A DNA stretch of 64,000 nucleotides from IMG/VR virus record IMGVR_UViG_3300012363_000001, positions 100,872 to 164,871 of that record; one strand, written 5' to 3'. The position numbers were made by a program, and so were the translations under genes. Of this stretch, positions 43,801-52,174 are shown piece after piece; position 1 is the first letter of the stretch, and every line of letters begins with the position of its first letter. Below the pieces are notes generated by a model. It was not told where the DNA came from. It searched no databases and saw only the letters and a program-made list of their open reading frames with translations. Source of the stretch: a virus.

Positions 43801-46742
43801 GCCAGGTAGCTTCCCGGTGCTACTGAAGTCGCGGAGCCGGTAATACTACCGGTGATGATTTCCCCGCCGATGAAAGTTCCACTACGGCCTGTCAAATACA
43901 AAGTTCCTGTGGTGCCGCTATTGTTGTTCGCAGCAATAGTTGCCGTGGCACCGCTGGTCCCGCCGGTCAAGGTGCCGCCAACCGTAAAGGCAACAGTTTG
44001 CGCGGTATAGTTGATAGCATCATCAGGCAGATTCTTGCGGCTGGCTTCCTGAGCACCGCTGAAGATGTTGCCGAGGGCGCTGACCGTAAAGTTGTTGGCT
44101 CCGGTAGAAGACGTCACCGAATTCACAGTGAATGGAGTCGTACCGTACTCACGACGAGCTGCAATTGCCGAAGCCAGGTGACTACTGAGATTCGGGATAG
44201 AGTTACCGGTCGTGAAGGTAAGCTTTTGGGCCTCAAGGTTCTGGGCCACGAGGGCGACATCGCCGGTTGTGGCAAAGGTATTGGTCCTGACCCTGAGGGT
44301 ATTGGTCCTGAAGACAGCCGCCGTTCCACCGACCAACTGAGAGTTGATACTCGTGGCTAGAGTGGTGGCTGTATAGTTGTTCCCGATGGGGATGACTATC
44401 TTCTGAACTTCTGCCAGAGTGTTGACGATGAAAAGACCAGCCTGAGTCAAGGTGATAGAAGCCTGTGGCGAAGCCCAGCTCGTCGGCCGTTCAATTTCGA
44501 TGAAGCCGCCTACCGGGTCAACGTTGGCAATACGCCAGGCCCCGCGATTTGCGGCCACAAAGTTCGGGTCATTAAAAATTGCCCAGTTACCGGCTGCCGC
44601 GTTGATGAACACCGCCGGCGTAGCAGTGACCCGAATTCTCTGCCCCCAGGCCATAGTGGCCACGCTGGCGACGGTGATGGCAGTCGAGTTGTTGATACCG
44701 GTCTTGACCAAGGCAGCTGCGCCATCGACTACGAACCAAAGTTCTGCCGGGTTGACTAAATTTACCGTAGTCAGAGTCGAGGTCTGTACGAAGGCCCGAG
44801 TGTTTGGGCTACCGGCAGTCAATCGGTCGCCGACGGCAAGAATATTATTGTTGGCGAGTCTCAACTGTCCAAGGTTTCTGTCAAGACTGTAGTCGTTGGC
44901 CAGGCCCAGGACCAAGGTCGCATTGAACATGCCCTTGCTGACCAGAGTCCCACCGGTTATGTTGACAGCTGCTCGGACGTTAGCTCCCAGATTGCTGACG
45001 ATGTTCAATAGCCCGGCTTGAACGCTGGCTGTGACACCGGGGATTTTGAAGTTGATGACCGCTGCCCAAGATGCGATAGTGTTCGTATTCGACAAAGTAC
45101 TGTAGACAGTGCCGGCGTTGATGAAGTCTGAATCCGTAAACGTGACAGTGCCTGGGAGCGCGGTACCGTCAACGGTCAGGATGAGGGTTTCACCGCTGGA
45201 CATTGCGCCCCAGAGGCTCTGGGGATTGCTGTTCAGGGTAGCCACAAAGCCGTCCTTGAACAGGAGTCTGTCGTTCTTGTACAGTCTCAGAGTGTCTACG
45301 CGCCCAGCTGGGAAGCCGAGAATCAGGTTAGCGTCGATGTCCGTACCACCCGGAGCTAGAACTTCAACATCCTCGTTGACGTCAGTTCTGGAGACAAGGA
45401 CAACCTGGGTGCCGCCATTTGCCGTTCTGGCGTTAAATCCAATCGTCGGGTCAGCGTTGACGTCCGCTACCACTTCAAACGCGCTAGCATTACCGATGGC
45501 CCTGAATTGACCGGCGGCCGTAAAAGTATGTTTGGTGATAATGCCACCGCTACGAACCGCTAACTTAGAGCCGTTGACCAATGCGAACGGAGCACTGTTG
45601 GTGGTCATGGTGAAGGCTTTAGCTACTGGCTTGGATGCCGCGAGTTGGAAGAATTGCTCACCACCTACGGCCTGGTCGGCCAAGGTCTCGAAAGCGATAC
45701 CAATATCTTTTTCCTCGTATCCGGTTCCGTCGTCAATAAACAACGTTGCCGGAAGACCTTGAGGGGTGATGATGGAAGCACTGATAACTCTCTTGTTCTC
45801 ATCCAGAGCCGTGACGCCGGTGACGCCGGTCTTGATGGCCAAGGCTGTGCCTTTGGCCCTGGAGGCTCTGACGTTTCGAATTGATTCTCGGAAAGTCGGG
45901 TCGTCTTCTTCAGGAAGTCCGTTAGTGAATGGCACCGTGTTGGTGACCGAAGCTCCGACAAACGGGGAAGAAATAAAAGAGCTGATGGCACTGGCAACAA
46001 TATTGCCGATGACACCATTCTGCTGACAGATGACCGTGACACCGGTTATCTGGGTCTCACCGTCCGGTACCACGGCCGAGAATTGAGTTGCGAACTGAAC
46101 ACTGCTGTTGATGTTACCCTGAGGGGTTTGAACCAGGGTCCCAGCACCGACGGTTCGGTTTCCGCCCTGGGCCAAGATGACGGTTTCGCCGAGGTTGTGA
46201 AATTTGTTTGTCCCGGCAACCAAATTGATAGCCACGTAAGACGTGAAGTCGTCAATGCGGTTGTAGAACAGTGGGCCCTCATAGTTGGTCGTCCCACGGC
46301 CGATGTAGATGCTACCAGAGGTTCCTGGACCTGGATTCGAGCCGACAACAAAGCCCGTGAGGCTTGTACCAGCTACCACGAAAATAACCGTAGACCCGAT
46401 GATAGGCGCCGGGAGGCCTTGAAATATTTTTGTCGCCACCTTCGTGAAAGAGGTGTCGCTGATGCTCACCGGGCCGCTGGACGGAGTCTCTTTGATTCGA
46501 GGCCGGTCCTCATCGGCACCAATCCGGTCCAATGCCAGGCCTTCGGCACGGTCCAAGCTCGTAGAATCCAGTAGTTGGAACAGGTCTTGGCTGCTTCGGA
46601 GGTCAGATTGAGCCGCTGCCTCAATGATTGCCAGGGTCGGGGACCCGACCTTGACGCTGGGGATGCCGAAACGCGAGGTCAACGCGTCCAGCATGTCTCC
46701 AACTATCTGGCTAAACGAACGTGGGACTGGGATTGTGGCCAT
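40887..46742 (-). CDS. Giant baseplate J-like protein
   Basis: 1951 residues; the usual baseplate wedge J/gp47 protein is a few hundred. The N-terminal 90 residues (PTLAIIEAAAQSDLRSSQDL, EGLALDRIGADEDR) and the last 200 (VKRIVVSLSIRVRTGVSTTD, KTLVLNVDTDVLVSLVG) follow the J pattern. In between, roughly 1300 residues are a chain of Ig-like and other beta domains, including ASRTTNVTTLTLTLAGSIT (about 1192-1272), closely similar to a kelch-protein segment, and a SGATATIAANNNSGTTG unit near 930. In contractile tails J joins the hub to the tail fibres. The added domains may contact receptors. Confidence 0.75.
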   Translation of the reverse strand: MATIPVPRSFSQIVGDMLDALTSRFGIPSVKVGSPTLAIIEAAAQSDLRSSQDLFQLLDSTSLDRAEGLALDRIGADEDRPRIKETPSSGPVSISDTSFTKVATKIFQGLPAPIIGSTVIFVVAGTSLTGFVVGSNPGPGTSGSIYIGRGTTNYEGPLFYNRIDDFTSYVAINLVAGTNKFHNLGETVILAQGGNRTVGAGTLVQTPQGNINSSVQFATQFSAVVPDGETQITGVTVICQQNGVIGNIVASAISSFISSPFVGASVTNTVPFTNGLPEEDDPTFRESIRNVRASRAKGTALAIKTGVTGVTALDENKRVISASIITPQGLPATLFIDDGTGYEEKDIGIAFETLADQAVGGEQFFQLAASKPVAKAFTMTTNSAPFALVNGSKLAVRSGGIITKHTFTAAGQFRAIGNASAFEVVADVNADPTIGFNARTANGGTQVVLVSRTDVNEDVEVLAPGGTDIDANLILGFPAGRVDTLRLYKNDRLLFKDGFVATLNSNPQSLWGAMSSGETLILTVDGTALPGTVTFTDSDFINAGTVYSTLSNTNTIASWAAVINFKIPGVTASVQAGLLNIVSNLGANVRAAVNITGGTLVSKGMFNATLVLGLANDYSLDRNLGQLRLANNNILAVGDRLTAGSPNTRAFVQTSTLTTVNLVNPAELWFVVDGAAALVKTGINNSTAITVASVATMAWGQRIRVTATPAVFINAAAGNWAIFNDPNFVAANRGAWRIANVDPVGGFIEIERPTSWASPQASITLTQAGLFIVNTLAEVQKIVIPIGNNYTATTLATSINSQLVGGTAAVFRTNTLRVRTNTFATTGDVALVAQNLEAQKLTFTTGNSIPNLSSHLASAIAARREYGTTPFTVNSVTSSTGANNFTVSALGNIFSGAQEASRKNLPDDAINYTAQTVAFTVGGTLTGGTSGATATIAANNNSGTTGTLYLTGRSGTFIGGEIITGSITGSATSVAPGSYLAGRWGKSAFTSAIQSISGTTVNLRRSVIQGEWLPQDRLYPAAPFALNGQGILTTIVDGDAVSKRFVVNMFRRGKPATTVYGATVAIKDADNSNKSLAAAFGTSFDWTDFAVFMRGRTKSHGSPDNSKTGLWRYGRSGPEGNVARLAYNYPIAPSSPVSVVTDTFTDGNINLTIRLPSGPARTGTTIRNSTNVGVAFQTFTGGTGLYSVIYVLGFPISTASRTTNVTTLTLTLAGSITNHGLLTGNQIFVNSTNVNFSSGIFTITAVTATTVQYTETAADQVATPNIGTVSFDVGGQATLQGSTVVLNDIARANATTGLPAAFQLTVNIKALGNQFWSADTPTNSGVAVSTTLTWYPVTLASGLSFYPIDTGNNTIAQIVTTVNNLAAVANSTVPLTGVAVGDGTVNNGQIAFASYEASPNGNGNVAPNPWYQMSDSINYVLSTVNPPDTNTDYTFTFKDPVTASLATNSDWINEDVRLVPLTTLNIVNYLNNSAVGGLFASAEISASNQGSSPQIASLTLGSGGSVQVQGGSANTASSSVKGNAVGVASQFAVATVAAQDALGLSGKMWISVENSKAVPKDVIDANTTLTSIDALGNFVFNAAGTKAWTWANTGAAVVNAFTWQIEKQDAFVAYVWTQAGTAPALAGVQEGDWVIITGSYSNLNSRNTGTFRIIRIDDTAKIFWVDNPNVLEAISQVDLKFVKYNSIIPGDTLTINTPLWGTANIGSWIVASIDPTNQWAFAVSVAQKATTAQGAVAALGTSSSLVQVIEFAATRFIKQIVAITPNQIDGTLADVKFAAPSYFTKISANSGTVIRALDKLNFPTTIATGIDGYSHAIGLIGQVNKVAYGDPADPATYPGIIAVGASVNILGPLVKRIVVSLSIRVRTGVSTTDIINKVKSAVAAVINKQGIGQPVAISDIVTAAGQVNGVLAVTILSPIFASGSDLISAQPFEKTLVLNVDTDVLVSLVGT

Positions 46743-46770
46743 GAGTTAGTTTTCTGAGGGGCTAATCATC

Positions 46771-46777
46771 AAGATTG
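46771..46777 (-). promoter_or_regulatory. CAATCTT spacer motif
   Basis: CAATCTT on the minus strand, 28 bases before the giant J start and close to a strong stem-loop at 46783-46804. Confidence 0.4.
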
Positions 46778-46782
46778 CCGCG

Positions 46783-46804
46783 TACCTCAGCAAAAGCTGA
46801 GGTA
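46783..46804 (-). other. Stem-loop in spacer before the giant J gene
   Basis: TACCTCAGC and GCTGAGGTA form a perfect 9-bp stem with a four-base loop. No T-run follows on either strand, so a terminator is unlikely; it may be an RNA-processing site or a barrier that sets the expression of the wedge gene relative to J. Confidence 0.5.
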
Positions 46805-46821
46805 AAGGATTTGACTGAGGA

Positions 46822-49323
46822 TTAAAACCGGTTGATGTCGAAAGTCAGGGGCAAATTACGATTGGTCCCGGCGATACCGACTGACAGAGCTATTCTGGCC
46901 ACGGGTCCGTTCAGAAGCACGGACGCAGACTGGACCCCGGTAAAGGTGGGGTTGTTGGCGAAGAGTTTCTTTGTGGAATCAAAGAGGTCTTGGGCGCTGA
47001 GGTCGGCGATACTCGTGCCGATGATGATGCCGATTCCAAATTCCGGATGATGAAGTAGACTACCGCGGGGTGTGGCAATTGCCAGCCGGGCTTGCTGAAT
47101 AATATTTGTCATCCCTACCGCCAGGCGGGTGTCGCCGTCTGGGGTTATGACCAGGTCCCCGAGAGGGGTCAGGAGCAAGTCGATACCGCCGATACGCACC
47201 AAGTCATCAAGCTCATCAACTCCGGGAATTGACTTGGCCTTGAAATCGTTTTCGCTGGGTTGCTCGTCACTGGGGATGAAGACCTGCATCTGCGAGTTGA
47301 CGGTATCCGGCAAGAAGGCATGGATAACCGCCGATGCCAAAACCGTGTACCGGTCAAGATTTGCGACACCGTCCAGAGAAACGACGAAGTAGCTGTCGTT
47401 GACCTTCTCAATGCCGGTGATGCGCCGCCTTTCCCGAGGAGTGGCCGTGCTGCTGATGTATATTCCCTGGCCGACGAACAAGTTCGTAGCCACAGAGACA
47501 ACAACCTGACTTCCATTTCCGTTAGCTATCAGAGCCAGGTCAAATCCGATTTCGTCTATGTACGGAGCCCTGAGACCATTGAGGGCGGCAATTTCGTGCC
47601 ACCGGTCCGGGGTCCCAAGATACCGTGCAGAGAGTTGTTCCAGAGTGTATTGATAGGGCATCGGCACCGAGAACTTTGACGTCGGAACCTTGAAGGCGAT
47701 ACCGGATTTCGTGGCCAGGCCGGCAATAAAGTCCAAGGCACTCAAGAAGTTCCGGTCATCGATAGTCCCGGAAGCCGCGAGACGGTTCGTTTCGAGGATA
47801 ATTTGATTTAGGTTGAAGATGACGTCGAAGTCATCGGACGTCGGAGTCCGGGTCGTGGTGACAGTGGGTCGATTGAAGGTCTTGGTGTAGGTTGGATGGC
47901 CGGCTCCGACAAAGTCCGAGAAATCATCGAGCACGGACTGGAAGCCATCACGTTGGTTTTCGAAGTCCTTTCGGGTGAATTTTTGGACTCTTGCCCTTTC
48001 AGTTGAAATTGCCCTGGTGGTTGTCGGGGGGATGTTCAAGAGCCCGACCTGGATAAGGCTGAAAAAGCCAAAGTTATCGTCAGGATTGTTGAAAACCTTA
48101 TTCGGGGCAGAAGCTCCGGAAATATCCTGCTGAGCATTTACTTGCTGAGCGGTACCGGTTTGAGCTTTGCCGGTAATGACACTGAGGTCCCGGATTTGTT
48201 GCAGGAGCGTTGCGAATTCACGTCTGACGTTCGGTCCGATATCGGTAAAAGATTTTCCAATAGCCGCGGGAAAAGTATCCAGGCCAACGGCTTCTAGGAT
48301 AGGTTCTTTCATGTCCCGGGCAATATTCGCCGGCAGGTCTGCGATGGTGATAGGTACTCCGAGAATGTCTTTGATGAAGAGGACTACACCTCGGAGCGGT
48401 TGAAACAGAGACGCATCGACGTCCGCGCGCACGGCTCTGATAGCGTCTTTGGATTTCTGTACAGCTCGACGAGCGGCTTCCAGTCGATTCAGCGACTGAG
48501 CCAGGGCATTCGGGTCTCTGATGGTCGGGGTTCTGGTGAACGGAGTCGGACCTTCACCGATTCTGATTCTCTTCCAGGCTCGGAACTGAATGTTGTACGT
48601 GTACTCGAAAGGGGAAGTACCGTTTCGGATGACATCGAATACCACCGGCGTCACCAGGTAAACAGCCGGGTCCTTCCAGATGGCGAAAGCCAGACGGAAG
48701 TCACGGCCGGCAGCCGACTTCTTCAGAGTAATGTATGCTTCAAAGAACTTTCGGAGCAACTGAAACTGATAGTATCCGGTTATTTGCCCCGGGGCACCGG
48801 CAAAGTCCCCGTCCGGGATAACGTTCGGGGTTGTCGTCGGGCCTTTGATAGCTGTCAGGCCCTGGCTGGCTGCTGCTCGGGCCGCATTCAAGGTTCCGGC
48901 GAAGATAGCGTCGGGGATACTCAGACGTTGAGACTGTGGAGCAGCACCTTTAAGCGGGTTGACGCCGGTTGTGCCACGGATAGTGATGGTACGTAGTGGG
49001 GCAGCGTTGTGCTCTTCCACGATTCCCCCGAGGGTAGGCACCGTGGTAATGGCAAACGGGGTGCTGATGGTGAGGTCGGTCGGGGGAATGGGGAGAGTGA
49101 ATTTTTGGTCATCTCTGACGTCGTACCCGCTTCCATTCTTTTTGATAATGAGTAACTGATACGGGAAGACCTTGTTCCAGCGCGTACCGACAATGTCTGA
49201 AACCTGCCAGAAAGGGTCATCCAGAGTTCCACCAATACCACTGTTAGGAATCTGAGTGGTTACGTTCCGGGCCGCTAGGTCGGCTGACCCAAATTTAGGG
49301 TCGACTGAGGAGGTATCTGGCAT
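46822..49323 (-). CDS. LysM- and gp25-domain baseplate wedge protein
   Basis: 833 residues. A strand-rich N-terminal part (TLPIPPTDLTISTPFAITT) is followed by a long helical region. About 545-600 is a LysM-like module (YQYTLEQLSARYLGTPDRWH, IAALNGLRAPY), as in XkdP/gp53-like tail proteins. About 700-833 matches the gp25-like wedge domain (GMTNIIQQARLAIATPRGSL, HHPEFGIGI). Such a fusion fits between spike and J genes. In T4 gp25 and gp53 are separate wedge components; here they seem joined. Confidence 0.75.
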   Translation of the reverse strand: MPDTSSVDPKFGSADLAARNVTTQIPNSGIGGTLDDPFWQVSDIVGTRWNKVFPYQLLIIKKNGSGYDVRDDQKFTLPIPPTDLTISTPFAITTVPTLGGIVEEHNAAPLRTITIRGTTGVNPLKGAAPQSQRLSIPDAIFAGTLNAARAAASQGLTAIKGPTTTPNVIPDGDFAGAPGQITGYYQFQLLRKFFEAYITLKKSAAGRDFRLAFAIWKDPAVYLVTPVVFDVIRNGTSPFEYTYNIQFRAWKRIRIGEGPTPFTRTPTIRDPNALAQSLNRLEAARRAVQKSKDAIRAVRADVDASLFQPLRGVVLFIKDILGVPITIADLPANIARDMKEPILEAVGLDTFPAAIGKSFTDIGPNVRREFATLLQQIRDLSVITGKAQTGTAQQVNAQQDISGASAPNKVFNNPDDNFGFFSLIQVGLLNIPPTTTRAISTERARVQKFTRKDFENQRDGFQSVLDDFSDFVGAGHPTYTKTFNRPTVTTTRTPTSDDFDVIFNLNQIILETNRLAASGTIDDRNFLSALDFIAGLATKSGIAFKVPTSKFSVPMPYQYTLEQLSARYLGTPDRWHEIAALNGLRAPYIDEIGFDLALIANGNGSQVVVSVATNLFVGQGIYISSTATPRERRRITGIEKVNDSYFVVSLDGVANLDRYTVLASAVIHAFLPDTVNSQMQVFIPSDEQPSENDFKAKSIPGVDELDDLVRIGGIDLLLTPLGDLVITPDGDTRLAVGMTNIIQQARLAIATPRGSLLHHPEFGIGIIIGTSIADLSAQDLFDSTKKLFANNPTFTGVQSASVLLNGPVARIALSVGIAGTNRNLPLTFDINRF

Positions 49324-49330
49324 ATTCTTA

Positions 49331-49337
49331 AAGATTG
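49331..49337 (-). promoter_or_regulatory. CAATCTT spacer motif
   Basis: CAATCTT on the minus strand directly after the spike gene's TAG stop, only seven bases before the wedge gene's ATG. The ATG has no good ribosome-binding site. Confidence 0.4.
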
Positions 49338-50306
49338 CTAGTCGTTGGTGTTCTTGGTCGATTGGTAGCTGGCAGCGTTTTGTTCAAAGCTCTGGATGGC
49401 TTGAATCATGGCCAAGCAAGCTGCTGCAAAGGTTGTTTTGGCCGTCGGAGGGTTCAGGGTCGAGGTGCTGATTGCCTGTGCCAGTTGTCGTAATCCAGAA
49501 GTCAAAGCGCTGTGCAAGTTCGCCTGGGCGTTTCGGTAGGTCGTGAACCTGGGCATAGCATCTGTGCCGGCGCCAACCTGGAGGCCTGTGGACTTGATGA
49601 ACGAAGGACCGCTGACGTTGAGGTCTAGTTCCTGGCTGGCGTTGATTTCTATCTTGTTGTTGGTGTTGTTGAGCCGAATCAGCTGGCTATTCCCGGGAGT
49701 GGCGACAGTAACGTTCCCGTCTTTGGTCATGGCGATGCTGCTGCCACCGGCGGTAACGCTGGGGTCCAGGGTCCCGTCAGCCTTTGTCTTGCCCCTCATG
49801 AAGACGGTGAATTCACCGGCATCGTCTATTTTCATCTGCAGGCCGTTGAACTCAAAAAAGAAATTGTGACCATCAGCCCTGGTGTCTTTCACCTGTTCCT
49901 GGGCATCTCTGATGCCGCCGAGAATGACCGCATTGGTCTGCAGACCGTTGATACAGAGGATAATGACCTTTGAGCCAAGGCTGGGGGTATTGGCCGGGTC
50001 CTGGTTTTGTTGTTTGGTGCTCTTCCGGAAAGTGTACCGAAGCTTGTCGGCAATGCCCCCGAAGGTGCTCATCAGAAAGCAATTGTTGTAGTCGATTCCA
50101 ACCCATCCAGTTGCATCCCGGTGCTGCACGTGGACTTTGTATTCGATGAACTTTTTGCTGACATTGCGGGGGTCATCGGGATAGAGAACGTCAACGACTT
50201 CACCTTGACGCAGGGCGAAGTTGGATTGCATTCCACTGGCTTCAGGTCTGGCTGTGTTCCGGACCGAAAGATGACTGGGTACAACTGTTCCATCAATTAG
50301 TTTCAT
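49338..50306 (-). CDS. Baseplate spike protein (gpV/gp5-like)
   Basis: 322 residues. An OB-fold-like start (EVVDVLYPDDPRNVSKKFI, HVQHRDATGWVGIDY) is followed by a metal-site-free core and strands with repeated turns (GNSQLIRLNNTNNKIEINA, SQELDLNVSGPSFI), typical of the triple beta-helix of tail spikes. The C-terminal 80 residues are helical. Expected at the tail tip. Overlap order (hub gene before, wedge after) fits. Confidence 0.7.
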   Translation of the reverse strand: MKLIDGTVVPSHLSVRNTARPEASGMQSNFALRQGEVVDVLYPDDPRNVSKKFIEYKVHVQHRDATGWVGIDYNNCFLMSTFGGIADKLRYTFRKSTKQQNQDPANTPSLGSKVIILCINGLQTNAVILGGIRDAQEQVKDTRADGHNFFFEFNGLQMKIDDAGEFTVFMRGKTKADGTLDPSVTAGGSSIAMTKDGNVTVATPGNSQLIRLNNTNNKIEINASQELDLNVSGPSFIKSTGLQVGAGTDAMPRFTTYRNAQANLHSALTSGLRQLAQAISTSTLNPPTAKTTFAAACLAMIQAIQSFEQNAASYQSTKNTND

Positions 50307-50308
50307 GG

Positions 50309-52168
50309 CTAAGTCGGGGGCGGTCTTTGGATATCAACTTCAGCGGCATCATCGGGGTCGGGGACTTTGTCACGACCTTCGTAGCTTCGGCTCGGATTCT
50401 GGTCGATTAACTCCTCAGGTCTCAGTCCGACGAAGATATTCTTGTCCGAAAGTATTCCCTGGTTTACAAAATTGTCCACGAACCGTGGGTTCACTCCATT
50501 GGACAGAGTCAAGGTGGTCTGAAACTTCTTCCGGCCTTCAGCGTCGAGGAAACAGGAGTGGGCCACGGATTCAATATGAAAAACAACTCCGCCAAACTCA
50601 AAATTGTCTCCCTCAACGATTGGGGACTGGATTCCGAACAAGGTCATGGTGCCTTGCAGGGTCAGATGGTGACCCATGAGCATGTCGCTTCGGAACTGAA
50701 TCCACTCTGTCGGTCCTCGGCGTTGAAGTTCTACGCCCACGGCCACGGTTTCATTGTACATTCTCAGGCCAGAACGTCTGATGTCTTGGTCATCGCGCAC
50801 CGGCGGGGAGCGAATCAGCTGAGCAGTGGCATTGAAGGCTTCTGACTGCACCGGAGCCTGGCCAATGATGTGGACAAAATTGAACCTGGATGTGTTGCCA
50901 CGACCGATGTCAAATGTCTGTACGAGATAGTCTGGTGTTGTCCAACGGGGAAGTTCCAGGAATGTCGTCACTGTCACGTCCGGGTGGTTGCGCAGGACCC
51001 TTTCCAGGATTTTTGAACTGAAGGGTAGCTGTCGGACCACAAGGGTCGGCATGACCTGACCTTCTGGGTTTACTCTCAGGCAGGTATACATCTCGTTGAC
51101 GCTTGGATTCAGGTACTGATGAAGAATGCTCCACACTGATTTGCCAGTCCACTGAGGAATTTGAGAGAGGAAAAGCCCCATCATCTTCTTCCCGGTCTTG
51201 CGCTGATTAAACGGTTGTTCGGTAATTCCGTCTGGAATGAATGGGCCAAACGACAGTTGGTCGCTCTGGTTTGAATATTTTTGCACACCGTAGATTGCTT
51301 CCAGGAGGTCGGCGTATGCTAGAATCCCGCTCTGGCTATGAGCCCTGGCGGTCTTGCCCATGAGACTTCCCACGGTCTTTGGTACTACGTAAGCAAATGG
51401 GGCGTCACCAAGACCTTCCGTCAGACCGGTAACCTGTTGGAGCCTGGTTTCACCATCTGGTACAGCCACGGCTCTGGGGACTCCTCGGCCAAAGAATGTT
51501 TCCACCAAGGAGGGGATGGCAAGATTGATATCAAGGCCGTCTTGACTCAGGAAATTGTCAATATCCCTACCCAGTCGACCCAACCAGGTTCTGATAGTCT
51601 GCTCCGCATTCACCAAGTCAGGGTCGAAGAAAACTTCAGAATCTAGTTCAGTGAAACCGGTCCCGACGAGCTGATAGCGGGCAGTCTTCTTACCGGCGGC
51701 GTCTACGGCCAGCATCTTTCGGATAGAATAGACTCTGCCGACAAATTTCAGCCCGTCTCTGAAATTGTTACAAGCCTGTTTCCTCTGAATCCTGCTGATG
51801 ATATCTGTGCTATCTTCTTCGCTATTGTGCATCCAGCAGAAGAGCCAGTCACCGGGCATGATTTCCGTCAGGTAATTGACATCTCCTTGAATCAGAGTCG
51901 CGGCCAGGTTAGAAACATGACTCTCTTTAGTCGTGGTCGTGTTTACCGTCAGACAATCGCTACTGATTATCAACGGGTCACCACGCTCTGCTGCAGCTTC
52001 TGAACCATCCAACGAGGCACTCTGCTCCAGGTCACGGGAAAAGGTCACCGCGTGTTTGAAGCGAACGACACAAAGCACCCATGAGGGTGCTACGCTGGCA
52101 AACTTTTCCGGACTGGGAAAGTTATCCCCTCGGGTAACGAAGTCTTGGCTGATATCGAAACTTGCCAT
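50309..52168 (-). CDS. Baseplate hub protein (gp27/gpD-like)
   Basis: 619 residues between tape measure and spike genes, the usual place of the hub. Beta-rich start with DWLFCWMHNSEED and GLKFVGRVYSIRKM, a central helical part (TIRTWLGRLGRDIDNFLSQD), and a strand-rich C-terminal half (GVELQRRGPTEWIQFRSDML). This is the layout of the tail-tip hub. I recognise it from position and layout; no unique motif. Confidence 0.55.
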   Translation of the reverse strand: MASFDISQDFVTRGDNFPSPEKFASVAPSWVLCVVRFKHAVTFSRDLEQSASLDGSEAAAERGDPLIISSDCLTVNTTTTKESHVSNLAATLIQGDVNYLTEIMPGDWLFCWMHNSEEDSTDIISRIQRKQACNNFRDGLKFVGRVYSIRKMLAVDAAGKKTARYQLVGTGFTELDSEVFFDPDLVNAEQTIRTWLGRLGRDIDNFLSQDGLDINLAIPSLVETFFGRGVPRAVAVPDGETRLQQVTGLTEGLGDAPFAYVVPKTVGSLMGKTARAHSQSGILAYADLLEAIYGVQKYSNQSDQLSFGPFIPDGITEQPFNQRKTGKKMMGLFLSQIPQWTGKSVWSILHQYLNPSVNEMYTCLRVNPEGQVMPTLVVRQLPFSSKILERVLRNHPDVTVTTFLELPRWTTPDYLVQTFDIGRGNTSRFNFVHIIGQAPVQSEAFNATAQLIRSPPVRDDQDIRRSGLRMYNETVAVGVELQRRGPTEWIQFRSDMLMGHHLTLQGTMTLFGIQSPIVEGDNFEFGGVVFHIESVAHSCFLDAEGRKKFQTTLTLSNGVNPRFVDNFVNQGILSDKNIFVGLRPEELIDQNPSRSYEGRDKVPDPDDAAEVDIQRPPPT

Positions 52169-52174
52169 GGCCGG

